Shown here in pieces: positions 34,788 through 45,270 of a stretch of DNA of 64,000 bases. The notes below the pieces were generated by a model. The model had not been told where the DNA came from, did no database searches, and worked only from the letters and a program-made list of their open reading frames with translations. The position numbers and the translations under genes are program-made. This DNA comes from Nilaparvata lugens (Eukaryota > Arthropoda > Insecta > Hemiptera > Delphacidae). Where the stretch lies: the NCBI RefSeq assembly GCF_014356525.2, contig NC_052518.1, forward strand, positions 27,291,319-27,355,318, read 5' to 3'. Position 1 is the first letter of the stretch; every line of letters starts with the position of its first letter.

Positions 34788-35980
34788 CAGAGTGGGTGAA
34801 AAGTCCGAGAACGACTTAATATCTCATACACAAAGGTAATTTGACGGTGAGTGTGATTGAGGTTGAGGATCCTACTAAAATTGAAAATACTACTTTACTA
34901 TGAATTCGAAAATCTGGTCCGCCATCTTGGATCCGCCATATTGAATGCAACTTTTTTCTGAATAGGAAGGTGGTCATGCGATACATGATTTCAATAAGGA
35001 ATTTCAAGGCAAAACGAATGGCGAAAACACATCCTTATCTCGAACCGTTTGGAAGATATTCACATTATAAATCAATACCATCAAATCAGAAATGAAATAG
35101 ATAAGTGGTAATGATTTATAATGTGAATATCTTTAAAACGGTTTGAGATACCGATGCGCGGTTCTCGTACTTCATTTTGTCTTGAAATTCCTTATTAAAA
35201 TCATGTATCTCATAACCACCTTTCTATTTGAAAAAATAAAGTTGCATTCAATATGGCGGATCCAAGATGGCGGACCAGATTTTCGAATTCATAGTAAAGT
35301 AGTATTTTTATTTTGAGTAGGATCCCCCATCACACCCACCTTGACATCACATTTTTCCATGAGATACTGAGCCGTCCTCATACGTTTTTCTTCCCTTTCT
35401 GCTTTGAATAGTATTGATTCATAATGTGAATATCTCCGGAACGGTTTGAGATATTGATATGGGGTTTTCGCCATTCATTTTCTCATGGAATTCCGTATCG
35501 AAATTATGCATAGCATGACCACAGAATAGGTACAGAATGGAAACTTGTAATCAAACGCCTATCTAACCAATGCTTTTTACATGACGCAAATACTAGACAC
35601 GTCACGTGACCTTAGGAAGTTTCAATCCTGGTCTTCTGATTGGCTCGTGGCAGTGAACGAGATCAATTGATCCGGATCATTAAAGTGATCGGAACCTACC
35701 ATCAATACTATTATAATGTGGCGCTTCCTAACAAGATGGCGGATTTTTGCGTCAGGGTACTAGCCAAGTTCCCATACTGTATGTATACTGTGGCATGACC
35801 ACCTTCCTATTTAAAAAACAAAGTTGCATTCAATATGGCGGATCCAAGATGGCGGACCAGATTTTTGAAGTCATAGTAAGGTAGTATTTTCAATTTTAGT
35901 AGGATCATCAATCACACCCACCGTCAAATTACCTTTGTGTATGAGATATTACGCCGTTCTCGGACTTTTCACCCACTCTG
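34788..35980. mobile_element. MITE with CAGAGTGGGT ends and TA target site
   Basis: The ends are cagagtgggtgaaaagtccg and its reverse complement, flanked by TA. Inside, a segment with gtccgccatcttggatccgc (34918-34960) recurs inverted at about 35240-35300 and again at about 35823-35880. It encodes no transposase; the open frames on the minus strand here are repeat by-products. The termini resemble those of the element at 13645-14756. Confidence 0.85.
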
Positions 35981-36002
35981 TATGTTCTATGAGCAGGTCC
36001 AT

Positions 36003-36690
36003 TAGTCCAGGCGCTGGCTTACATTGAGCATGCATGAGAGAGGCAGAGAATTTGACTTCGGATTATTGTTGGGGGGTCTTTAGTGTATATGAAACTCGAT
36101 GTCGTCACGTCCCAGGGTGGTCGAGAGATTGGGGGGGAGGGGGGTAAGTTGTAAAAAACGCGCGCTTATATAATCGCCTGTCCTGCGGCAACCATTCATA
36201 TTACAGCTTTGACGCTTTTTCTAATATTATCTAAATATAACAAGCTTTCAAAATGGTCCTCTTCATTTTTACGATAGACCGCATAGTTTTTCCGTAAAAA
36301 AATAAAATATCTCAAAAAATGTATTTTTTGAGTATAGATTTTTTTTTATTTTCCGAATATTTCAGTCGTTAGCCGACTGAGAGGAAGAATTTCTCAATAA
36401 ACGTTGTAGGCCGTTTCTTTCTGAATCCAATGATGTATATAGTTTGGGGGTTACGACCATAGATGCGGCTGTGGGAGGGGGATTAGTAGCACTGTTACAC
36501 TGCAGCGCGGGCCACCCCTATGACCAGTGCGCGTAGCGGCCTACCTATCGCATCGCTCCTATTAGTCTATGCATCCAAATTATGTATTTCAGGAACGTTA
36601 TATTATGTATTTTTGGTCGCTGAACACGATTTTTCAACTCTGAAGCCTCAATAATCAATGGTTCTCATCATATTTCATAAATTATGGTCA
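36003..36690 (+). repeat. Left terminal inverted repeat of the 3.8-kb transposon
   Basis: Mirrors 39124-39810. It contains a G-rich stretch (ggggggagggggg, about 36131-36143), which could form a quadruplex, and a 'cgcgcgc' patch. Confidence 0.9.
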
Positions 36691-36854
36691 ATATATGCAA
36701 TATAATAATCGATTCGAGTTAATACAGATTGAAAAGAAAAATGAAATATATACAATGAAATTGGATTCTTAAACAGTAATATTATAATGATCTTTTACTC
36801 ACTTTTGATTGATTCATCCACTGGGTATTCTCGTTCAATCCGTTCTAACAGGAA

Positions 36855-37115
36855 CTAGTTGAATGTATTCCTGCACGTAGATCCATAGCAACTGCAGTAA
36901 ATACAGCATGCCACTCCCTTGCTGCTGCATTGGCATCCTTTAAAGCACTTTTTGCATTTGCAAGGTGGTATCAAGTTTTCTGGTATTGCCTGTTTTGTCG
37001 TCAATAATGGAAGAATAAAACCGGAATCATCTTTGTAATAACCGTAATCTTCCATATTCAATTCCTTCACATTACCGTCTAAAGTTGAGGAACGAATTTC
37101 ATGACATTCTGGCAT
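36855..37115 (-). CDS. C-terminal cysteine cluster of the transposon protein, in a shifted frame
   Basis: The frame overlaps the end of the main frame (37079-37115) and carries C-K-C-K-K-C, C-Q-C, ACC-YC-C-Y and C-R-N, a dense Cys array resembling a tesmin/CXC-type DNA-binding motif. Proteins of this family that I remember normally end with such a cluster, so this is probably the true C-terminus separated by one frameshift (or an unspliced short intron) between about 37075 and 37140. The ATG at 37115 is unlikely to be a real start. Confidence 0.6.
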   Translation of the reverse strand: MPECHEIRSSTLDGNVKELNMEDYGYYKDDSGFILPLLTTKQAIPENLIPPCKCKKCFKGCQCSSKGVACCIYCSCYGSTCRNTFN

Positions 37116-38659
37116 GTTAAACTTTGTTCCATCACATCGGTAAGATGTATTGAAGACAAGAGAGTAGGCTCACGTTGCACAGAGTTTATTTCACAATTCT
37201 TTGTTTGATAGAGAACCATAGCTGTTACATGTGTTGTGCTTTTACCGTCCAAAGTTTCTTCACAAAAGTCATCATTATCAATCACCCCATGCACAAACGA
37301 TTCCTTGTCTTTTAGAATATTCGATGGAATAGGAACATCGCCACTAACATTATTCATCAAATTAGACTTAGAAATGTTGTTATCAATATTAGAAAGTTGT
37401 TTGTAGCTAATACAGTGGCCTAGTCTGTTCAAGAGTGTGATCAAGAGTTTAGATCTTGTTAAATGATGTATACTTTCTGCTAGGGCAACATGTTTAGGAG
37501 TGAATTCACCATTATTGACAATATGAAATACATCCATGAAGACACTCTTGAATTTCTTAAGAGTTTGATCCGATACATTCCGTCCAGACCTAACAAGTTT
37601 TATAAGGAAAGTTTCCCAGGTCTGAGGTAGATGGAAATTTTCAAGTTCTTGTTTCACAGCTACTTCATCACAAACAAAATCTTTCATATTGAACGAAAAA
37701 TCTTTAATTTCTTGTCTTAGTTGGTCGATGAAATTGTTAACTGTATCATTTTTAGCTGATCCACGTTGATCTACAATATCTTCCACCGGTACAGCAATTT
37801 TGAATATTAGTACAGGTTTTGACTGATCTTTGGGGTGTGAGAATAGAATCTTATCTCCATAGTGTTCGATTAGGAGTTTCTTCATCAATCGGTTATCAAC
37901 GCTGATGTTATTAATATCTCCATGTATTTCCTTTAGTCGGGAAGATAAGAATGATAAAGAAACACATTGATATTCCAGTTTTGGGTCAACCTCGCATATC
38001 AAATCGTTAAATGCTCGCGAAATTAACGGATTTACAGGTAGTTCTTGTGAGTCGAGATTCTGCTTTGAGTGTATTCTAAAATATTCCTTTTTGCGAATAT
38101 CATGATATAGCACGTCAGCAGCAAATACATCATTTACTGAGGAGCATGTACTTAATCGGGTGAAAATAGAATCTTGTTGAAACTTACAAACATCAAGAAG
38201 ATTTTGAGCCAAGCCTACTTCAGAAATTCTATATAAGGTGGAAACCTTTTTTTTAGTGGACTGTTGACAAAAAATAGTGAAGTCTGTTTTTGGTAGTGCA
38301 CTTCTAGTTGTAGGACGTTCTTCACAGGTTCTCGTACCTGTTGCAACATCTTCAGCAGCAACATTGATTGGTTCTTCGGTGGAATTATGCACCCTCGAAA
38401 CATATCTTATCACATTAATTTTACTAGTATAACTACTGTAACATGCTCTATGCCATTTAAGAGAATATAGTTCGTTATTTACAATAGACGGGTTCAATCT
38501 CTCGGTCACTTCATCCTTCCTACTATTTAAAGCATCAAGAAATGTTTCAAAGCTTGTATGCTTGGGTCTTTCAACTAATAAGCAATCACTTTCCAACTGA
38601 CATATAGCACATAATCTTTTGTCAAACACCTTCACTCTCTTTGTGATTGAGAAAGACAT
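37079..38659 (-). CDS. Transposon protein of an uncharacterised family, main frame
   Basis: The frame reads about 526 residues from the ATG at 38659; the longer frame up to 38677 has no ATG. Near the N-terminus sits a zinc-binding pattern: C-AICQLESDC, then W-HRACYSSY, suggesting a C2-HC finger. The middle is mixed helical without a motif that I can name, and I find no convincing DDE/D triad or RT. The C-terminal third has TPKHVALAESIHHLTRSK and LLNRLGHCISY, then DNDDFCEETLDGK-TTH, a pattern I remember from many unnamed repeat-associated proteins of invertebrates. The last residues run into a different frame, where the cysteine cluster at 36855-37115 continues the protein. Its role, transposase or accessory factor, is unknown. 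Confidence 0.75.
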   Translation of the reverse strand: MSFSITKRVKVFDKRLCAICQLESDCLLVERPKHTSFETFLDALNSRKDEVTERLNPSIVNNELYSLKWHRACYSSYTSKINVIRYVSRVHNSTEEPINVAAEDVATGTRTCEERPTTRSALPKTDFTIFCQQSTKKKVSTLYRISEVGLAQNLLDVCKFQQDSIFTRLSTCSSVNDVFAADVLYHDIRKKEYFRIHSKQNLDSQELPVNPLISRAFNDLICEVDPKLEYQCVSLSFLSSRLKEIHGDINNISVDNRLMKKLLIEHYGDKILFSHPKDQSKPVLIFKIAVPVEDIVDQRGSAKNDTVNNFIDQLRQEIKDFSFNMKDFVCDEVAVKQELENFHLPQTWETFLIKLVRSGRNVSDQTLKKFKSVFMDVFHIVNNGEFTPKHVALAESIHHLTRSKLLITLLNRLGHCISYKQLSNIDNNISKSNLMNNVSGDVPIPSNILKDKESFVHGVIDNDDFCEETLDGKSTTHVTAMVLYQTKNCEINSVQREPTLLSSIHLTDVMEQSLTCQNVMKFVPQL

Positions 38660-39123
38660 TGATAACTCACCTTGCACAACACAAACTTATTCACAGATCG
38701 GTCACAAAACTCTGAACTCTACGAATCACGAAATATTTAGAATAGAGGCGGCACCACTGTTCACATCAACGCTTGATTCAATACTGACTTTACTGATTAT
38801 TGTATAGTGAAATAGTAAATAGATTGAGACGGACAGGCAGATACATGCGCGGACACGAGTCGTCTAGACAAAACAAGGAATGTGGCACCTATTATATTTG
38901 TCAAAAACAAGACAAGAAACTTGTTGACAAAACAAAAAATATGGCGCCTATTAATTGTTTAACTTATTCATTCACTTCAAATTGACGATTCAGAAGTGAT
39001 CAATTCAATAAATAAACAAAATATTCATTCTCGATTAGATATTCTACATATTCATCTTCTATTGATTGAGAATCACATTATTCAACCAATCTGGTTTAAC
39101 ATATGAGATGAACTTTGTAATTT

Positions 39124-39810
39124 TGACCATAATTTATAAAATATGATGAGAACCATTGATTATTGAGGCTTCAGAGTTGAAAAATCGTGTTCAGCGACCA
39201 AAAATACATAATATAACGTTCCTGAAATACATAATTTGGATGCATAGACTAATAGGAGCGATGCGATAGGTAGGCCGCTACGCGCACTGGTCATAGGGGT
39301 GGCCCGCGCTGCAGTGTAACAGTGCTACTAATCCCCCTCCCACAGCCGCATCTATGGTCGTAACCCCCAAACTATATACATCATTGGATTCAGAAAGAAA
39401 CGGCCTACAACGTTTATTGAGAAATTCTTCCTCTCAGTCGGCTAACGACTGAAATATTCGGAAAATAAAAAAAAATCTATACTCAAAAAATACATTTTTT
39501 GAGATATTTTATTTTTTACGGAAAAACTATGCGGTCTATCGTGAAAATGAAGAGGACCATTTTGAAAGCTTGTTATATTTAGATAATATTAGAAAAAGGG
39601 TCAAAGCTGTAATATGAATGGTTGCCGCAGGACAGGCGATTATATAAGCGCGCGTTTTTTACAACTTACCCCCCTCCCCCCCAATCTCTCGACCACCCTG
39701 GGACGTGACGACATCGAGTTTCATATACACTAAAGACCCCCCAACAATAATCCGAAGTCAAATTCTCTGCCTCTCTCATGCATGCTCAATGTAAGCCAGC
39801 GCCTGGACTA
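39124..39810 (-). repeat. Right terminal inverted repeat of the 3.8-kb transposon
   Basis: Reverse complement of 36003-36690 with only scattered differences by eye, for example gtcaaagctg against gctttgacgc near the inner third. Confidence 0.9.
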
Positions 39811-41180
39811 CATGTTATGCAAGAATCCTCTTTACTCTTTTGTATTGGTGAGAAAGAGTAATAAAAGTACGTTTGTTTTAACTCACTGTAATAGTAAGTG
39901 TGAAATTATAAAAGCATAATACAATATGGAACAAATCTATCATCACCGAAAAAAGTATTATATGTTGTAAGTATAGGTAGAAATGGAAAATTTACTCCTG
40001 CACTGTAATAATTGATAATAATACGTGGTTGAATGTTTGACATATGTTGTGATGTAATAGTGAATGAGGACTAAGTAAATGAGGGGCTTGTAACTGTATT
40101 ATTGGTATGCAAATAGAATAATTCCGCGAAAACAAATTTTAATGAAGTATTTGCGTAGGTACATATCCTCACACAGCCAGTCAGGTTGCTCAGCTAGACT
40201 TCAACTAGGCGAGTTTCTCCATTGCGTAACAAACAGGATAGAAAATACAACCGATAATTATTTTTTTGTAGATCGCTGAATGCGAACTAGAGTTCGTTTG
40301 GATGGATCCACAAAATAGCAATAGGCCTACCTGATTACACAGAATTTCGCACCCGAGAAAGGATGAATTGATTATCTCAAGATTACTCGAAGGTGAGGTG
40401 CCTGTAGCGGTAGGATGATAAGAGTTCCTTCAAGTTTTTCATCTATACAATCATATTGACCTTGTCGATGTCTCTGCGAGAGTGTATGGCTCTTATGATA
40501 GGCAAATCCACGCTAATAGCATGATGCTAATAAAACCCACTTGCGTACACAGTCATATAAACACATAACACAACAATGATGATTGTATAATGATGAATGA
40601 TAGTATTCACTGATTGTAAAATCATTTTTTCGAACTATATTGGCTTAAATAGCGCTTAATATTTTATTCTACAATACTTAAAAGCAGAAGTTGTCTGCAG
40701 AAGTGACATAGCTTACCGAAGCTGATTACTGAAAGATTACTAAATCTCAATTCGAAGAAATATTATTCTTTTTTTATCCTTGATCCCCGTAGAATAGGGA
40801 CAAGCTGCCACTGGAAACTATGATAGATTTGACGTCCACATAAATATACAAATGGAAAATGTCCACTATAGCGTGGTACTGGTGCATAGCAAGCCTATAT
40901 TTTAATAAATCTATACAACTATTTGGCTATTGTGGAGACAGATTTTTCTGTATTACCGAAGTCTACATTTTTTTATGCGTATTGAAGTGACTGGAAAGAA
41001 TTTCAATACAAAAAAGAAAATCAGAGGAATGTTCTTACTATTGTTATAATGCTGATCAAAAACAAAAAATTACCTTCTATAAATATAACGTAACTACAAA
41101 CATTCACTGTATGATGATCACAATGGTTCGAAATCCACTTGAAACTATAGTTCCATTCATCTCTGCCAATTATTCCTCCC
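39811..41180. other. Intron sequence without recognised features
   Basis: AT-rich, no element boundary or coding signal seen. Confidence 0.5.
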
Positions 41181-41184
41181 ATTA

Positions 41185-41763
41185 CCCGTGCCTAAGCCCA
41201 GGCATGATATTATCCTCAGAGAGAACCCATTTTTTGTAGAAAGCTTCCGCATATTACCGTAGGAGAATTCTGAGAAACAATAACTCAGTACAACAAAGAG
41301 CAACATCTTCATAGAAAACATTGGAGAAATGCTTTTTTAGCAATCCAAGGACAACTTTGGTATACGTCAAAAATATTACAAACAAATCCATAGGTACTCC
41401 ATTTAACGGTAGGTTACAACAATTGTGTAATATGTTGATAACAATTTTGCTGACGTTAGAATTGCCAAAGATAGATTCACAATAGAAAATTTTGTTTTGA
41501 TGGATTTCATTATGCAATATGCATGACTGACTGACTATCATCCCGCTTTGCTACGATGAATAACGGCAATATTCTACAGGTGAGACTCTACCAACCTTAC
41601 CAAACCAGCTAATCCATTCTAAAAATTGTAATGTGATCTCAGAAGACTGCATTAGCTTACAATTTTGTAGAGATTCTAAACCAACCAATATTCTCAACAT
41701 TTGAATAAAGATGAAATTATATTTTTCTACATTATACACCATGGGCGTGATTTCACTACAGCT
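41185..41763 (-). pseudogene. Possible decayed coding segment, product unknown
   Basis: On the minus strand a single frame stays open from 41763 to 41185 except for two stops: a TAG at 41551-41553 and a TAA at 41254-41256. Nearly 190 codons with two stops is more open than expected in such AT-rich DNA, and the peptide looks protein-like (LRILVGLESLQNCKL, KIVINILHNCCNLPL, VFYEDVALCCTELLFLRILL; helical and Cys/Leu-rich). I do not recognise it. It could be a retropseudogene, a degraded exon or chance. The second stop overlaps a possible splice donor (cggtaatat). Confidence 0.3.
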
Positions 41764-41764
41764 T

Positions 41765-42399
41765 CAACTGGCTATGAAAGTTGTAGACTAGTTCTAAATT
41801 TAGTTATGATATCATTCCTCTAGTTAGGGCAATGTCACCGACATAGACTATAATAGCCTATTTGAGAAGCCTTCAGGCTAAACTAAATACAAGCATATCC
41901 ATCAACATAATGAACTCTTATTGATTATCGTTTGTCGTATTCACGTACTGAAAATTATAAACTATAGAAACATAACACATAAATAAAAATGCAATATACA
42001 TAAATAGGAAGTGCAATATAAAATAAAATATTTGACTCCTTCACCTTGAATAATCAACTGAAACTATAGGCTTCCACAAGGAAAAGGCATTTTGTGTTCT
42101 TATTCAAAAATATAACTGAACCTCTGGACTGCTATGTAATTCAGGGATGCTCCCTCCAGAATAATAATGAACAGGAAATATTATCAAATTCGGGCTGAGA
42201 AAGCTCCAACAAAGCGCTTTCAAGCCTAATTTCCATTCTGGCAGTTTGCAATATCACAACAACACGAGCTGTGCTATTAGCCTATCACGTTGAGCGATTA
42301 TTACAACTTTTCGTTTATTGTTTCCATTTCGGCACAAACTGCAAGAGAGTAAGTACAATAACATCGTAGACGCTAATTATATCAAAGCTCTATATAATG
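41765..42399. other. Intron sequence without recognised features
   Basis: AT-rich; nothing recognised. Confidence 0.5.
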
Positions 42400-42575
42400 A
42401 CCTTTAGCACTATAAAAACTTATAACTTAGAAGTAACCAACATTCCCTCATTTTTGAGTATTTCCGAAAATTTGACAATTCTAGTGTTTGGGGTGCTGGA
42501 ACCAAACCCGAAATCAAAATCTTTCTATCTATATTTATAAGGAAGTTAGAATTTGAGAGAAAAAGAGATGAGAAC
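42400..42575 (-). repeat. Diverged fragment of the inner arm of the PIF/Harbinger-type element
   Basis: Phrases such as cgaaatcaaaatctttctatc and ggggtgctggaaccaaaccc match, with changes, the arm sequence at 53835-53920 (ggggtcgctgaatccaaatc, aatcagaatctttctatc). It is an old copy of part of that element. Confidence 0.6.
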
Positions 42576-42744
42576 TGTAATTAATTGCGAAATAAGAATC
42601 CGCAACAACACTTTTTTCGCGGCACTTTGGGCTGGCACAGATGTTGCGGAGAAACAGCCGAGTTGAAATGTTGTAGACCATTTCCATTAGTCACAAGTTC
42701 ATATTATTCGATTGCTAATCATGTTGCAGTGCTGAATCTGTGGT

Positions 42745-42935
42745 AATGGAAACGAGGCTTAAGACTGATAGATTGATCGAAAAAACGTGGGTTCGAATCC
42801 AGCCAAGCGAATGGTTTTTTCATCATGTCATCACTCATTATCGACCCACGTGCAGAGAGTATAGAGAGTATAGAGGCAGTATACATTCTGTAGCCTACTC
42901 TCTGCCCACGAGTGAATACTCACTTTTTTATTAAA
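42745..42935 (+). mobile_element. SINE-like repeat with Pol III box B
   Basis: A perfect box B (ggttcgaatcc) at 42790-42800 is followed by ttttttcatcatgtcatcac and cgacccacgtgcagag. A related copy lies at about 50990-51120. Box A is not convincing. Confidence 0.5.
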
Positions 42936-42939
42936 CATC

Positions 42940-44930
42940 CAGAAAAACTGATTTTGGAATAAAATCTAGAAATTAAGTTTTAGTTTTCATCAGCATGAAA
43001 ATTTAGGTAGTCAATTGTTCTGATAGCTGGCCTGTGACCAAGGTTGACATATATCTGAAAATCGTTGAAATCTGACGCGAAATTACCTCCCACACTTACG
43101 TTTACCAGTGTCTTTGGCAATAAAAACTCCATGACCATAATAGACATAGCTATAGATCCGAGCGATACAAGTATATTATGCGATGAAAATCTCAACGAAT
43201 CTCAATGACGAAACAGGACCCACAATTGACTTTGTTCGCTATTGTATCTTTTGTTATAAATCTTTTTTATTGTTACATTATGTATTATTGTCATATATCT
43301 GGTTTTGATATAATGCTATGAGATGAATGCAAGGCTACATGTGTTTATAATACAGGCTACAAAACGTCCAGCAAAATATACGATTACATTGATGTATGAT
43401 ATAATTTAAAATTGGTAGACTAAACGAATTTCACCTATTCAATACGGTACAAAATACTATTTCTGTACAATTATAAATATAAAAACCAACTAATAAGGTA
43501 GCCTAGTAGGTTTTAACTATAGCAAAGGAGAATCCCAGAAAGTAACTGCATTTTCATAGCTTTACATAACATTGAAATGAGGAAAAACTTTGAAGAATAA
43601 TTCTTACCTAAACCTCTTCGCACAACCTTCACTAATCTATATCAATAATCATTAGCAAACCCTAAACATCTCTAATTATTATAGAATAGTAATTATTTCA
43701 TTTCTTAGTCGAGGTATAGACTGTAGAATATTAGAGCAATAGTAATGGACTGGAAAGAATCGAGCTAATGATCTGAAATGTGCCTACATCACTCACAGAC
43801 TAATTCATCATACTTATCTTGAAGAATTTTGACATTACATTAAAAATAATCGAAACGATGTACATAGTAAGATCCTCAACTTTATCGTTTGTCGTTGGAG
43901 TCTTTTGGTTTACTGTATCTTTATTTCTTGTTTTGAGTCTACTATCTTTAAATGAATGATTGAAAATACTCTATTATTCCAAAAAGAATTTTTAGTCTTC
44001 AAACGAAAGCGCTTGTAAGGTTCTGTTTTTGTTTAAATGTATAACATTTGATACGACTTGAATGTTAATTGTAAGTGGCATTTCATAATTTTGTCAATCA
44101 TGATGTCCGGGAATGAATGCTGTAGCTTGTCTGTATTTTATTCCAGTTACGCGGGTTTTAGGCACTGACCGACTTTTATAATATCCAATCAAGAATTGCG
44201 TGTCCAACTATCTACATTCAGCTGCTGTTTCTCTCCTGTATAAAGGATGGCTAAATTATTAAAATTGTGCGTTGAATCAGTGAACATAGGAAACAGATCG
44301 AAGATGGATGAAAAATTCACCTCATCAATTTTGTTTATTTTGCGTTATAACCAATACCGAATCTTCAAAAATGGAGACGATAATTCTCAAGGGATTTGTC
44401 ATGTAATTCTATTCTTAAGGTTTCAAATAAAGTTCTCAGAGGTCTTTCCAAATTCTCTGGAATATGAAAATATGGTAGGTTCGAGTTATCAATGCAAATA
44501 AATTACATATCAATGATTCAATAGAAAGGCTTCGTTCTCTATTATTCTGATCAGGAGCATGACAAAAATTATCGAAACATGCAATGCTAAATTCGTGAGG
44601 AACTGGGTAATCCCAAGGAAATCCTATAGAAACATAATATGAGGCTTTACGAGGAATTTTCCGGTTTTCCAGGAATTCCCGGTTTTTCACCCTTGTTTCC
44701 AGTCTTCCAGTGTCCCGAAACACTTTCTCAGGACGTCTAAATGTCCAGGTTTTCAATAAGTTTGATAAAATCCTATTTTTATATTTCAAGATTGAGCTTG
44801 ATTATTACTTTGCTCGTCAAATTGATGGTGCCTGAACAAGAGGAACCTCACTTTCTCACATCATATTATCCACTTTTCGTAATTTTTGATTGATTGAACA
44901 AACTGTTTTTTTTTTACTTCTTAATAAAAT
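42940..44930. other. Intron sequence without recognised genes
   Basis: AT-rich. Open frames at 42980-43195 (minus), 44247-44501 (plus) and 44436-44789 (minus) lack domains. A cttccagt/ccggtttccagg-rich patch lies near 44650-44715. Confidence 0.45.
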
Positions 44931-44934
44931 CAAA

Positions 44935-45070
44935 TCAAAATTTCTATTCGCAATTCAAACAATTGAGGGTCCTGCCAAACCTGAAGGTTTTTCGGCGGGT
45001 GCCCAATTACAAAAGATAAATAAACTTAAATTGTTATGGCTACGGGCGTAGAATTGTTGTTTTGATTCGT
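44935..45070 (-). mobile_element. Retroposon tail, minus strand
   Basis: The sentence gggtcctgcc-aaacctgaaggttttt-cggcgggtgccca recurs in a diverged form at 57288-57330. On the minus strand both copies lead toward A-rich, AATAAA-like ends, as a LINE or SINE 3' tail would. The extent is approximate. Confidence 0.45.
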
Positions 45071-45270
45071 TCTGTGCTACGGGAGGAGAGGTATTATTAG
45101 AAGATAGTGATTCTCCCGGTTTTTTGGAGGGAATGATTTTGTCACCTTTTTCTAATGTCCTATAAAGTCTGTAATTGTATAAATAGTCTATTAAATAAGT
45201 CATTATAATTATTATATGTCTTAGTCTATATGCAAAATTCAAGTCATAAATTCAAACTTCATACTTTAAG

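Larger units (their letters stand above)
36003..39810 (-). mobile_element. DNA transposon with 688-bp terminal inverted repeats and one large gene
   Basis: The ends begin tagtccaggcgctggcttac at 36003 and mirror at 39810. The inverted arms run 36003-36690 and 39124-39810 and look nearly identical, including a GC-rich inner part (gcagcgcgggccacccctat). Between them lies a minus-strand gene (38659 to about 36855). A possible 3-bp duplication CAT (or TA inside the arms) flanks the element; the class cannot be fixed from this. High arm identity suggests recent activity or gene conversion. Superfamily unknown to me. Confidence 0.85.

Noticed and set aside
34816..35474. Minus-strand open frames near 34816-35007 and 35289-35474
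   Set aside because: They lie in the inverted segments of the MITE at 34788-35980 and mirror each other.
44955..45242. 95-residue minus-strand frame
   Set aside because: Part of it overlaps a repeated tail (also at 57270-57345); no recognisable domain and T-rich composition.
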